Below, piece by piece: positions 50,455 to 62,405 of a stretch of 64,000 nucleotides of DNA (position 1 is its first letter; each line of letters starts with the position of its first letter). The translations under genes were made by a program, and so were the position numbers. The stretch comes from Phallus indusiatus (Eukaryota; Basidiomycota; Agaricomycetes; Phallales; Phallaceae). The stretch lies in NCBI GenBank assembly GCA_027605045.1, contig JAQFWX010000062.1:1-64000 (forward strand). Direction: 5' to 3'. The notes below the pieces were generated by a model. That model worked only from the letters and a program-made list of their open reading frames with translations. It did not search any database and was not told where the DNA came from.

Positions 50455-53400
50455 CACCCTCAACGCAAGCTCCTATTAAGGTTTTTCTTCGAAGTATTCG
50501 ATCCAATTTCGAGGCTCCAGAAGATGTGGAAAAGTTACTGTTAGAGGCCCTAGCACCCCTCAAACTCGTCCCTGTCGGGTTCAATACTCACAAATCTTCT
50601 ATTACTTCTGAGGAAGTTTTGAATGCCATACCAACTATTCAACATTCTATTCTAACTTCCGTTCTTCCTGTTTGGTTTGGGGCTTTGAAAGCATCTGGTC
50701 ATTTGACATTGGTTAAGCAACTACTCTGCCCTTCAAAGCATGATGTCACAGGACTAGACAACGCGACCGCGATTGAAATCGCGAGAAATGGGCTTTCTAG
50801 TCTTCTCGCTTTCATCCCTACTCTGGACGTTAATGCCTTAGGACCTAGAGAGCTGTTTGGTTTTTGTTTGTCAGTTCTGCGGGATATCTCTTCTTTGTAC
50901 CCCTTGGACGTCGTATTTGAAAGCCTCTTCCTGTTCAATCCCACCCGCCAGAAAGACGATGTCATCCTCCAACAATGTTGGGAAGATTATGTACGGAGTT
51001 CTGTTTCGCTATCTGGGAAAGTGATGAACATTCTCCACGCTACACAATTCATTCGTTTGAGTCAGGGCTTAGAGCACGGGTTTGTAACCATCTACTTCGT
51101 GGTTTTATCTCACGCTAAAAGTGCTTTAGACCATACTTATCATCTATCTGCGTTGCATCAGAACGAGCTTTATTTAAGGCATCACAGAAACCTCTAACAG
51201 GTATCGTTCTTCCCAGATTTGACGCGTTCATTCCAAACCAAATCTTCTGAAGATACCATTATACAGGCTTTATCACATCTTTTACTAAAGCTCGTCAACC
51301 AAGGGTTGTTTCCTTCCGTTCACCCTGATTCAACTACTCAGCCATCTTTTTTTCCCTTGACACTGCCTACAATACAACGTCGACTCCAGCTAAAACAATC
51401 GCATGCAACATCCTCTAGCGTAGCTTCATCTTCGTATACGGAAACATGGCGCGCGACGGTACAAGACCTTCCTTTCTTATCCCAGCAAGTGTTTATACGG
51501 TCTTTGTTTGCTTCCCTCAACATTGAAGCCGGAATCGATGTGTCATCAAAATCGCTCCGCCAGATTAATAATGGCGCATCCCTTCTCCATGGTGTACTAG
51601 GCGGACCAACTTCCAGCGACGAGCCGTCGAAAACGGATAACATGATGAATATGATTTTAACAGTTCTTCTGAACCCAGGCAAGTCATGGGACCTGGGTCT
51701 TATCCGGGCTGTAATATGTTGGGTTGCGGATCCGAAGGCGTCCATAGTAAATGAACGAGGTATGCAAACTCTTTAAGACCCGAACACATCCTCACAACGA
51801 AAACAGCTCTATCGAACTTTCTCAAAGAAGTTCTAGACACCTGGACAAATCCCGATCATATAAAACATTCATTGTACTCAAGGCAGCGTTGTAAGCTCTT
51901 TATCTTTTTCTTGTGTTCACTTTAGCTTATTCTGCCAATGTAAATTTCTGTCAGATGTGACGTCTCTTCTTCTTATGACGGTTGCTGCGCTACCCCAGTC
52001 ATCAAAATCTCTGCAACAGCTGTCTTTCTCTTCCCCGTTTATCTCATCAATATCTACCTTTTTGTCACATACCGATCTATCCATTCGTCAATGCGGGATG
52101 CTCGTAGCTGAAGTTGTAGCTGAAAGGTGTAGACAGAAGCTCGACTTTGGCGGATGGGACGGGATTGGAGAGCACGTTGACTGGCTTCGAGTCATGCGAA
52201 GATGGGTGAACGATTGGTCTAGAGAGGAGTTTGACGTCTGTCAGTCGGAGGATGTACCAGATGCACCAGAGGTAGAGCAAGATGACCCGTTAAATGCGGA
52301 AGTTATTACCGTCCCCAAAGCGGTAGTGGATTCAGACGATGAGTCTTTAACTGGATATTCTCCTTCAGAAGGATCGTCCAGACCGCCGTCACCGACACCA
52401 TCAGACCTTGAAGAAATGGAAAAGGATCCTACATTACGCGTAGGACGTTCGAAACCTATTCCCAAACCTGTGTACTTGGCTCAGCTCGTGTCACTTTTAC
52501 GGAAAAGTAGTGGGGATGAGAAGGATACTGTTGAAATTATCGAAGTTATAGTAAACTCGGCCGAGCTTTTGATAAGGAGAAAGAAAGGATTTGGCTATGA
52601 ACTGGGTTTGTGATTCGGCTTGTTGTGATAGGAAATTATTCATCGAAGCTTACAGAGGAAAATGCCGTACAATTAACGATCTCCTTGCTCATGCTTCGTG
52701 ATAATTATGAGGTAGATGGTTTTGATGAGAAAAGACGAGCAGCCCTTATAGCTTTAGTAGAATGTTGCCCTAAGCAAGCCGCTCAGTACGTCGATAGTTT
52801 TGCTTTTCTTTCTTTGAACTTAGCATGACACTTTCATGAAGGACTCTCATTGAACAGTTTTTTACGAACCAATATTCAACAACGGATCGATTAACGATTC
52901 TTGCAGTTCTCGCTTTGGGAGCTCGAACATTGGCTGGACTGGCTGATTCGCCTACGCCCGAAAGCTCCAATCCGAAGATCATGTTTCCAAGTAAATTGCT
53001 CCCACCCTCTTTACACCGTCGGTATGCTACACCAGAAGAAAACCAGCAAATGGAAGTTCAAAAAGCGTTGAGCGGGATAACTCGTTTGGCATTGGATAAA
53101 AGCAAGGATGAAGCTGAAGAAGCTTTGATCGCCACCGGAAATAAGGAGATTCCTCGTACCCGTATGCTGAGACTTGGCTCTACTGCGAAAGGCCGTCGAG
53201 TCGAGATTTTGGAACAGACGTCATCTGCTCTCACGAAACCCCCGCCGGTACAATCTCAGAACTTCTTCGTCACTCTGGCCGCCGAATACTTTATTATGCC
53301 ATTGATCAATCATATGTGGCTTTATCTCCGTGATACCGATACAAGAATCCGAAAAGACGCAATGGGATCCGCAATCATATTGGATGCCACTGTTTTAGCC

Positions 53401-53841
53401 CAGTTTTTGAACACATTGGCAATTCTGGTTCACGCAGCAAGGAATTCACCCGCGTTTCTTAGTATTATAGCTCCTGCATCTATCGAGATTGCTCTTACAT
53501 TGGGCAGCCGTCCAATTGAAGCTCGAGGGGGAAATGTTGTACAACCTGCTAATACTCTTGCCACGGCTACACCTGCGACGGTATTAACAGCTGCAATGGA
53601 ACTTACTCTGTTGAGTTTGGACGTGAGCACATCTTTGGACAATGGACAGACGCTAGCTTTGGAAAATACGGCGTTGTTAATGGCTGTTAGTACTTGGGCG
53701 GGAGAAATTCTTAATATTCTTGATCAGGGTCAGCGCATTTTGAAAGGTGGGGGTGATTTGGAAGGAAAATTGAATGCAGTGGTTGCAGGGGTGGTTATCA
53801 AAATTGAAAAAATCACTGACAAATGGGGGCGGGCGATGTGA
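50448..53841 (+). CDS. TEL2: Telomere length regulation protein Tel2 (TTT complex)
   Basis: A helical-repeat protein that, with Tti1 and Tti2, stabilises PI3K-like kinases (ATM, ATR, mTOR) with Hsp90. The first exon reads MLSPSTQAPIKVFLRSIRSN and includes ELFGFCLSVLRDISSLYPLD. Later come SFFPDLTRSFQTKS, WRATVQDLPFLSQQVFIRSL, ASLLHGVLGGP, RQCGMLVAEVVAERC with KLDFGGWDGI (strong Tel2 signature), then the acidic linker VVDSDDESLTGYSPSEGSSR and YLAQLVSLLRKSS. The C-terminal domain has LTILAVLALGARTLAGLADS, FVTLAAEYFIMPLINHMWLY and AMELTLLSLDVSTS. A frame change at about 51150-51200 is best explained by a 49-nt intron (GTTGC to AACAG). About seven introns; the gene is intact. Confidence 0.88.
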
Positions 53842-54110
53842 GGGTTGAAGGTTCTGAACCCGGATAGTTGGTGTTTATGAAATTGAGATATATACAATAT
53901 GAAACCGATGTAATCATAATGTCCAGAGTATACTCCAAATATCAATAATTGAACTTTTAGAAGGTTGAGCGTAAACAGTGAAACTGACAAGAAAGACGAT
54001 CACGTGTTTCGCTCTAAATATACTATTTAGTATGAGACCTCCCAATGCCGATGATAACGAAAATAATCCCATTCGTCTAACCTCGACTTTCTCTCAGACC
54101 GACATCCCAA

Positions 54111-55463
54111 ATGTCGTGTAAGGAAGAGGTTCAGAGTCTGATCCACAAAACCTCGGTAAACGCGAAGTCAAAATATGTGCTGGTGATTCACGGAGGAGCG
54201 GGAACGATGAATAAACAAGATGCAACTCCGGAGCAAAGAGCTGCATATCACAGTGCATTGCAAGAGGCTTTAATTGCTGGTTATAATGTTCTCAGTGAAG
54301 GAGGAGAGGCATTGGATGCTGTCGTCGCTGCTGTATCCAGTATGGAAGGCATGTTTCTTTCCGAATACTCTACCTCATCAGGTCATTGCTGACCATCCTG
54401 AAGATAACCCACTTTTCAATGCCGGGAGGGGAGCTGTTTTCAATGCAGCAGGAAAGGTTTGACGTCTCAGTTCAAATAGCTTTCTAAGATCTACCAGAAC
54501 ATGAATTGACATCGGTCTTTTATGATCTCGCACATTTTAGAACGAGTTGGAGACCTCGGTAATGTTAACCAAGCCTCCAGCATCATATGATAATATTCCT
54601 GAAACGCGACGTGGACTTTCAATTACCCTCATTACTCGTGCCAAAAACCCTTCAAAACTTGTTCGGGAGTTATACCTTCATCCTGACCTTGTTCCACACC
54701 CCATGGTGTCTGGTTTGACAGCCGAAAATATTGGAACGAGTCTCGGCGTAGAATTAGTCGATCCCTCCTATTTCTACACCGAGAAGAGATGGAAGGAGCA
54801 TCGACGAGGATTGGGTCTTCCCGAGGAACCTTTACCATACCCGACTGATGGAGGAGCAAAAGATATACCTGTACCTCTCGATCAACTTCCCACTGGAACT
54901 GTCGGTGCCGTCGCGTTAGACATAAGAGGATGTATCGCTACTCTCACAAGTACCGGCGGAAGAACAAACAAATTGGTCGGAAGGATAGGCGATACTCCGG
55001 TTATGGGTGCTGGATTCTGGGCAGAAGAGTGGAAAACTAGGAGGTGGTTCAAGTCCAGGTCTAAGGCTGTGGGAGTGTCTGGCACAGGTGATGGAGACGT
55101 AAGTTCCAATTCCCGTAAACCCATCCCAGCTTTAAGGTTTTGACCGCTCTAAAACATAGTATTTCATTCGTCTGAATACGGCTGCAACGTTGGTCCACAG
55201 AATGAAATTTAAGCATGAGTCACTAGTGAAAGCCTCAAAGCGCGTCGTTGAGGATCTTCGGCGGGACAACGGAGTTGGCGGGCTGATAAGTCTCGATAGT
55301 AATGGAAATGGTGTGTAGTTTTTTTTGAGATTCACCGAAATTTGCATAACTAATTTTTCTGCAAGTTTCAACTCCTCTGAATAGCAATGGAATGTATCGC
55401 GGAGTTATTAGACAAGACGGGAAGCCAAGAACCGCCATTTTTGACGACGAGACCCTCGAATAG
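54111..55463 (+). CDS. Threonine aspartase / asparaginase-2 family hydrolase
   Basis: An N-terminal-nucleophile hydrolase (isoaspartyl peptidase/L-asparaginase family) that is normally made as a precursor and cut before its catalytic Thr. Motifs: YVLVIHGGAGTMNKQ, GGEALDAVVAAVSSMED, NPLFNAGRGAVFNAAGKNEL, SVMLTKPPASYDNIPETRRG, ELVDPSYFYTEKRWKEHRRG, then the cleavage site and nucleophile in LPTGTVGAVALD (first Thr of TVGAVA). CIATLTSTGGRTNKLVGRIG and DTPVMGAGFWAEEW follow, then VSGTGDGDYFIRL, and the last exon ends RTAIFDDETLE. Five exons; the first intron (54349-54403) has a GC donor. Substrate processing of asparagine or beta-aspartyl peptides is expected from the family. The protein appears complete and functional. 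Confidence 0.92.
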
Positions 55464-56095
55464 CTTACTGATATCAACTCTGTTCGGGTTCAGCATTGGT
55501 CAATCTTTATGAGTAGAGGTGTGTTTATGATGATTTGTGAAAAAAGTTTGGTATGGAAAAATCTTATTCAAGTGTCTTCTAAGTTGTCTGGAACAACACG
55601 CACCAGGTTGTGTAACTTTGGAGCATAAGACGTTTGCCCAAGGTTTCGGAAACAAGGATGTGATCGCTGTCTTACAAATGAAGTTTCGACTGCAAGTTTG
55701 ATACTGGCGATGCATTCACAGAATACGGACGGACCTTCGATCTCATCTCATTAAATCAAACACTTTTTATGAATAAAACTATTCTTGTAAGCTGTCAATG
55801 GGAAAGCCAACTCTGGTAAATGCCTTATACAGGCATGATAAATCTTGCTTTTAAAGGGCAAGCGTATTACCGCTTGTAATGATCTCACTGGAGGTGCGTA
55901 GACGGGACCACCAAAACCCCTGCATACGATTCAGCACGGTTTTATCTCAAAGTAAAAGCTGGGCTACAAAGAATATTATTACCAACCGTTCAAAACCGTT
56001 GTCATACGAAACAGACGAGAGCGAGTGACTTTGAACGACCGATGCTTTCAGTGTTTCTTAGTGCGACAAATACTGTTTAGTATTCATTCACTAGG
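55464..56095. other. Intergenic region; lost 5' part of NASP locus
   Basis: 0.63 kb with no coding motif. The missing N-terminal TPR exons expected for the neighbouring NASP-like pseudogene are not found here. Confidence 0.5.
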
Positions 56096-57356
56096 ATGAA
56101 ACAATACGATGGCGCATATTCTGAATGTGCGGATCTACATATATTTGATTATGGGAAAGCATTATTGGAGAATGCAATTGCTCAAAATTCTGTTCTTGTG
56201 AAAAAAAAAGAAGGGACGGAGGTCGAGGAAGGGGAAGAGAACAAAGGTAACGTGCATTTTTGTTATGTTGCGGCGCTGAAGTTTGTTTTTATTATATCTG
56301 ATTTAGTGTCTAACACTGGGCGTATACATTTCGGTGAAGATGCTGTTCCTGAGGAGCCGGATACTGATGAAATGGGAGGCGAGAAGACCATCAATCTATT
56401 CGCTGGAGCCTTGAAGGAGCGACACGACGCTGAAGAGGAGCAAAAAGGCGGATACGAAGGCGAGGCAGAAGGTGAACCTGAAGACGACTCTAACGTTGCA
56501 TGGGATGTGATTGAAATGATGCGCTCTCTTTATGAAGATCGGAAAGAAGTTGGGGCGACGTTAAAATGAAGTCGGCTGACACCTAGATGGCTTTGGGAGA
56601 CATGTCTCTAGAAACAGGGTTGTTCTCTTCATTTGTTCTGGAAACGAAGTTAATCTGTACAGAGAAGCTAGAGCAGGTTGCTACGGGCTATACCAGCGCT
56701 GTAGCATTGAAGACGGACCTTCTTCCTGATTTCTCTCTACAAATTGCGGAAATGCATTGCAAGCTATGTATTGTTTATGATTTGACGTCAGGCCGACTTG
56801 CCCTTCTATGAAATATTCCCGAAAAGCTCAAGCGAGCGTTTAAGCAAGATTGAATGAAACGACTTATCGACACCAGCTGAAGCAAAGAATATGAAGACTG
56901 AGGGACTCGAGTTAGGTGTCAAAGTTGACTTGAAGGGAAAGGTCGGACCACGTCAAACTCGGAGCCCTCAAACTTTGACCACAAGCCAGTTGGAGGCCGA
57001 GATCAGAAATGTAAAAGAATTACTGGAACTTTCACCGAAAATGAATGCTGGTTCTACGTCCGTTCTTGCGCGCCTTATAGCTGAACTTGGCGTATTTAGA
57101 TTGCGAAGCTGAAATCATCGCCGGATACACTGGAAGGATCTGCCCAGTATCAGCGGCGAGAGGGCTGGAAGGGCTGGATCGTGAACTCAGCGGCGCAAAA
57201 AGGCCGGATGCTACTCCACAAAAGATCAATGATTTGACGACTGAAATCAGAGGGAAACGGAAAGCCCCAGAGACGACGGAAGAGCCCCAAGTCGAGAACA
57301 AGAAACTAGAATCTGGAGATAGTCCACACCAGACACATGTCAATAATTCTTTTTAG
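56096..57356 (+). pseudogene. Decayed NASP/Sim3/Hif1-type histone chaperone
   Basis: Remains of a SHNi-TPR histone chaperone that binds H3 or CENP-A. Readable pieces: SECADLHIFDYGKALLENAI, PEDDSNVAWDVIEMMRSLYE, DTxMALGDMSLETE (x is a stop), GYTSAVALKTDLLP, SLQIAEMHCKLCIVYDLTSG, and the C-terminal NDLTTEIRGKRKAPETTEEP. Damage: the first TPR region before ECADL is missing; the frame shifts near 56555-56565, after KEVGATLK; a TAG replaces the expected Tyr at 56586-56588 just before MALGD; and the sequence after SGRLA is cut short with a stop (TGA at 56809-56811). Remaining splice signals still fit (an intron at about 56247-56309 and one near 56617-56661). Several independent lesions make this a pseudogene rather than an error. 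An intact copy is expected elsewhere in the genome. Confidence 0.8.
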
Positions 57357-57984
57357 TGCAGTGGCTTTGTTGAGCTAATATACGTATTGATGTGGCAGGC
57401 AGAGGATATGACTCCAGTGGTGTGCCGAAACCGAAACGCCTTAGCCCGGCACATCCGAGTCCTGAGCTCATCATTCTTTTTGAAACTATCTTAACAGATT
57501 GTATCGCTCAAAATGGCTTGTTCTACTAGCACTCGTAGATGTCAATCAAATAAGTGACAGCTTAAAGCGCTCAGCAGTGAGTCATTAGCTGAGCCTGACT
57601 TTCAGCAGACTTTGGACAAGTCTTTCCTCCAAAAGATGACATGTCCAGTGCACACATCCCTGACATCCTCAGGCCTGCATTACCCCGAGTGAGTGGCGGT
57701 GAAGTGGGGCATTAAATCGTTCCTTTGATCGGGCGTAGTCTGGCGTAGTACGTACGTGCCAGTGAACGCTAATCAGTCATTAGATTATTGACTATTATTG
57801 GCAGTCATGTGGCGAAATATCAGAATTCGAAGCAGACTGACTATGAAATAAATGAATGAATGACACAATTGCCAGTGGCGACACATGATATAAATATGTA
57901 CCCTGCTGCACCAGGATATACCCCGAGCCTACGACCTCATTCTCAAACCGCCCCATCTTTGCCTCGTCTGTTTTTTTTTTCATA
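57357..57984. other. Intergenic region with GGT core promoter
   Basis: 0.63 kb. A TATA-like ATATAAATA is at 57888-57896, about 90 bp before the next ATG, and a T run (57971-57980) lies just before the start. Nothing else is seen. Confidence 0.5.
57888..57896 (+). promoter_or_regulatory. TATA-like box of the gamma-glutamyltransferase gene
   Basis: ATATAAATA lies 89-97 bp upstream of the ATG at 57985, a usual fungal distance. Confidence 0.45.
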
Positions 57985-60733
57985 ATGACGTCTTCTTTCC
58001 GAAATCTTCTCGGTTTCATTGCTCTTGCACAGACAGTTGTTTCGACCACCGTACCTCAGCCTGCCCCCGTCAGTCAAGGCAGAAATGGTGCGGTTGTTGG
58101 TGAAATAGCCGAGTGCACGACCGTTGGTGCGACTATCATGGAAAAGCAGAATGGGAATGCAGCAGATGCGGTATGTAGTACTATGTAAAGACACACCTTA
58201 GCTATCTTAATGACTGAATGTTCCTTTTAACAAGATGATCGCTACTGCGTTGTGTACGGGTGTTATCGCGGCCTACCATTCTGGAATTGGCGGTGGTGGA
58301 TTCATGCTGTTTGTGTTCGATTTTGAGAAAATTACTCTCCCCTTACCCAATCTAACAGCGTTCGTTTTCCTCATAACAAGGGTCATGCTTATGAAATGGT
58401 ATGCGGTCTTAGTCGGTATCGTTATTAAACTGGAACCGAGCCGTTACACTCTCTATGTAGATTGACTTCCGAGAAACAATGCCTGCGGCTGGGAATGAAA
58501 CTATGTATGTCGACAATCCTGATCCTACAGCATCGACTATAGGAGGATTAGCTGTTGGCGTACCAGGCGAGTTGCGCGGATGGGAGTTACTACACCAGCG
58601 ACACGGCAAACTCCCTTGGGCGCAGTTGTTCGAGCCCGCAATCAAACTTGCAAGAGAAGGGTTTATTGTTAATGAGTCGTTGGAGTCCGAGTTAAATGGT
58701 CTGTGATCTATCGATCTTCTTTCTTATGGGGATTTTCACCTTTTTTCAAAAGTCCAAGCGTCTCCCTTTTTGCTGTCGGATCCACTTTGGGCTGAGGTTT
58801 ACGCTCCCAACGGTACAATTTTGAAACAGGGTGATAGATGCTTCCGCACGGTAGGATTACGACCACCTTGAATTTTGTGTTGCTGGCATGAACTGATTTG
58901 AAACCTCGACACGAAGCGATATGCTGACACTTTGGAAAAGTGAGTAGTCCATGATGTTTTCATGTACTTTGATATATTCATTCAATATGCTCCGTTGATA
59001 GAATCGCAAAAGGTGGAGCAGACGTTTTCTACAAAGGCGAGATTGCCGAAAATACAATCAAAGGTTAGTTCGTCTTGGAAGGTCGTTTCTTGTGAAAGAA
59101 TACCAAATATACTCATACTTATATATACATATAGCCATTCAGCAGAGAAATGGAATAATGACCACTCATGACCTGACAAATTACACAGCTCTACTCCGTA
59201 CTCCAGCAAACATCAGTACGTTGAATTCAACAAGTGCTGGCCCTTCTATTCAACTGCAGCTTTCTTTTCTTTTCAGCTTACCGTGACAGTCGTATATTCT
59301 CCACTGTCTCACCATCATCTGGAGTAGTCGTCCTTATGGCTCTTAAAATATTTGAAGGTTTCCCTGGAAATGCCCAAGACAACGATCCCCTTATCAACGT
59401 AACCACACACCGACTGATACAAGCTACCAAGTTCGGTTATGGGGGAAGGTGGGTACTTTGATATTGTATTTTGTTTAGTAGGCCTTCTCATCTTCTGCAG
59501 AACACAGTTAGGAGATCCTGCGTTTACTTCAAACGTGACTACTCTAGAGGCGTAAGTAAACTCTGAACGGAACACTTTTGCTTAATTACTGCTATGAATA
59601 GTGAATTCCTCACAAAGCAAGTAGCCGCTGAGCTTCGCGCCAAGATCAACGATACGCACAATTTCGAACCCTCGTTTGTATGTGCTCAGAGTTTATGCCT
59701 TGTACAGTTGATAATGTTCGTAGTACGATCCGACCCTTGGGTTACCCGAGATTGATCATGGTACATCGCATATGGCAGCAGTTGACAAAGACGGTATGGC
59801 GATATCCCTGACTACCAGTGAGCGTCCTCTCTTTCTGAGCCAGATATCCTTTCGTTGTTTACCCAAGTCCATTTTTATTACATAGCTGTGAACTTGATAT
59901 GGGGAAGCCAAGTCATGACAACCGACGGGATTATACTTAATGGTAATTGAATCTGCCTCTGTTGTGTTGAGGACGTGACAAAGCTTATCGGCATTTATCC
60001 TTCGTAGACGAGATGGACGATTTTTCCTGTCAGCTGGCTTCTCTTTTTATCTTTCTTTCCCGAACGTTTATAATTGTATGATGTATAGCTCCTGGTGAAG
60101 TCAATTCCTTTGGGTTTGCAGCGTCGTCCATAAATTTCATCCGGGGAGGTAAACGTCCCCAGTCATCAATTGCTTCGTCGATAGTAGAAGATAAAAACAC
60201 GGGTGCATTTACGATGGCAACTGGTTCCGCCGGCGGTTCACGAATCATTACCGTTACATTGCAAAACATACATTATGTTTTAGACCAGGGCTTATCTCCC
60301 TCCAAAGCGTTGCATCATGGAAGATGGCATGACCAGTTGGGTACCTCCACTACTTTTGAGGTACGTTGGCTCCGTTTTTTGTCGCTTAGGCATTGATGAA
60401 CTCATATTTTATTATGTCCTTAAGACTCCTGAGCCTGAGCTCTCTCTCTCAGGTTTTCCCAATGGGACTGTCGACTTCTTAGCCAGCATAAACTGTTCGT
60501 CCACATGTTTTCTATCCTGTCCTCCGATCCTGAGCTTTGATTAATCTAGATAATGTATCATTCGTCTCTTCGCTCAATTTAGCAGAAGGTCATAGTAAGT
60601 AATCTCCCTCTACGCATGATTGAATGTATCTTTTAATGATAACCTTACTGCAGTTATTACACGAGGTTCTAATGGCGTTTTCACTGCGGCTTCGGACCCC
60701 AGGTCATTGAATGGAGGGGGAACCAGCTTTTAA
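57985..60733 (+). CDS. Gamma-glutamyltransferase (glutathione hydrolase)
   Basis: Cleaves the gamma-glutamyl bond of glutathione; secreted or vacuolar. A signal peptide (MTSSFRNLLGFIALAQTVVS) is followed by GRNGAVVGEIAECTTVGATI, NGNAADAMIATALCTGVIAA, YHSGIGGGGFML, VRFPHNKGHAYEMIDFRETM (substrate-binding Arg) and ASTIGGLAVGVPGELRGWEL. Further on are HGKLPWAQLFEPAIKLAREG and HDLTNYTALLR. The small subunit begins at the catalytic Thr in DHGTSHMAAVDKDGMAISLT, then VNLIWGSQVMTTDGIILNDE, MDDFSSPGEVNSFGF, RPQSSIASSIVED and ATGSAGGSRIITVTLQNIHY. It ends GSNGVFTAASDPRSLNGGG. More than a dozen introns; all residues of the active centre are present. The first upstream neighbour is the NASP pseudogene, functionally unrelated. 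Confidence 0.92.
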
Positions 60734-60926
60734 CAGTTATATCAAAGTTATATATTTCAATTATCTATATTTTTTATTTCATCTACCACCTATCTTGAAC
60801 CCTTTTTTTGAAGCAAACAGGCTCATGTCTTCATACTTGTTTGAAGTTTAAGTGGCATTGAATGCAAGGGTATGCTCATTTATGGTCTTGACCAGGAGAT
60901 TGATGTCATCATGGAGAAGTGTTAGT

Positions 60927-61969
60927 TTATTGGAGATTCACGAATAGCCCTCCATCAACTAGAAGACTGGCTCCAGTGATATACTTTGCAAGGTCACTAG
61001 CCAAAAACACTACCGGTCCCGCAATATCATCCGGTTCTAAGATAGTTATGAGGTTCATTAGCGATATGACAACATTCGATGGTTACCTCCCAGTCGGCCC
61101 AACGCGGTCCGTTGCTCCATATACTTCCGTTTTTCAAGATTCGAAAGGTCTTCCTTATTGATATCCGTTAGAATGGTGCCAGGCAAGATGGCATTGCATC
61201 GGATGTTGTATTTTCCTAACGCGACGGCGCATGACTGCATAAGAGATAAGATACCTGCTTTGGTTGGGGTATAGTGACTGGTTTGGAAACGTTCAATAAG
61301 ATCTAGATGGTACTGAAGAATCAAAGGGCGTACCATTGAAATTCACCACCAACAAGGGCAGAAATAGAGGAAATCGCTACAATGGAACCACCTTGTGGAT
61401 TTTGTTCTTTCATTTGGATGGCTACCTCTGTGAGAACCCTACATTAGAAGGAAAAAGCGAGATCTGCCACATGGATAACAGACCTTGCACGATATAGAAT
61501 GAACCATCGAGATTAACTTGTCTGGTACGTTCCCATATCTCTTTCGGCATAGAAAGGAAGTCCCAGAAGGGGCATATACCGGCGTTGCTTACGAGCACGT
61601 CTACTGTTCATAAAATAACATTGATAGATTAAAATCTCGGTTAATACGCCACATACCTATTCGTCCAAATGCTTTTACGCCTTCCAGGACAACCTGAAGA
61701 ATGCTGTCAAACTTACGTTACGTTGATATACTCTTTCCCACCTGTTTCGCGGTTTCTTGATGAGCGATGTCACCGGGTATAATGACGCTCCTGCAGCCAA
61801 GTTGAGAGATCTCATGTTGCAAATCTTGGATTTCGTTTGTCGTCTCTCGATCTCCATAATAATGCAATATTATTCCGACTGCGCCTTGTTTAACGGATTC
61901 GAGAGCACATGCGCGCCCGATGCCTCTTGACGAACCGGTTATCGCGACGATTCTGTCCTTCAACAGCAT
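60927..61969 (-). CDS. Short-chain dehydrogenase, L-rhamnose-1-dehydrogenase-like
   Basis: An NAD(P)-dependent SDR close to fungal L-rhamnose-1-dehydrogenase, which oxidises L-rhamnose to the lactone. The start [20 protein letters not shown] carries the cofactor motif (GxxxGIG). Then come [30 protein letters not shown] (NAG motif) and [17 protein letters not shown] (catalytic Ser). [20 protein letters not shown] follows, with YxxxK as YTPTK, then [20 protein letters not shown] and [20 protein letters not shown]. The C-terminus is [17 protein letters not shown]. The [14 protein letters not shown] and RKYMEGR/Q stretches are especially like rhamnose dehydrogenases as I remember them. Five or more exons; intact. 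It diverges from the KARI-like gene, 436 bp apart. The other pathway genes (lactonase, dehydratase, aldolase) are not in the window. Confidence 0.82.
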
Positions 61970-62405
61970 GGTTCAGTCTGACAATCTCATTCTTGTTGAA
62001 TCGATATCCTATCTATTCCAACGGCTTTGTCGGCCCGATGAACCAGACAACATTGTGGATAGGAGCTGGCTTGTATGGACCTACGCTAGCCTGAGGTTTG
62101 CATCGTCAACCACAGGAAGAATTGACGGTCCGGATGGTTCAAATTGCACCACATGTGGATGAAATTTGAGGAGATTCATCGCTTCGTAAAACGGACATTC
62201 TCGTGGGATTATGTCGTTAGAAAGGATAAAAGGGCAGATAGTAGAAGACTCGGCGTAGGGCCGTGAGACTAGGATGTTCGATGTGTGGTCGCCACCGTCA
62301 TTTCCTAACTTCTCGAGCGAATTCCGGCCGGCGAGCCGTAAGATAAAAACATGTGTGAAGAAAATTCAAATACGAACAGGAACCCCGGGTCATAATCTTT
62401 CCATA
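61970..62405. promoter_or_regulatory. Shared promoter of SDR and KARI-like genes
   Basis: 436 bp between divergent starts. An open minus-strand frame of about 85 codons ending at 62081 occupies part of it, without known motif. Co-regulation of the two genes is possible. Confidence 0.4.

Noticed and set aside
51152..51200. Frameshift in TEL2
   Set aside because: A 49-nt intron from GTTGC to AACAG restores phase and is within the size range of other introns here.
58381..58398. 18-nt micro-exon in the gamma-glutamyltransferase gene
   Set aside because: An earlier acceptor (TCTAACAG) adds VRFPHNK in phase, matching the family and giving a 41-nt exon.
62081..62340. Short minus-strand gene between the SDR and KARI-like genes
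   Set aside because: The frame is open for about 85 codons, but no clear start, splice partner or motif was found.
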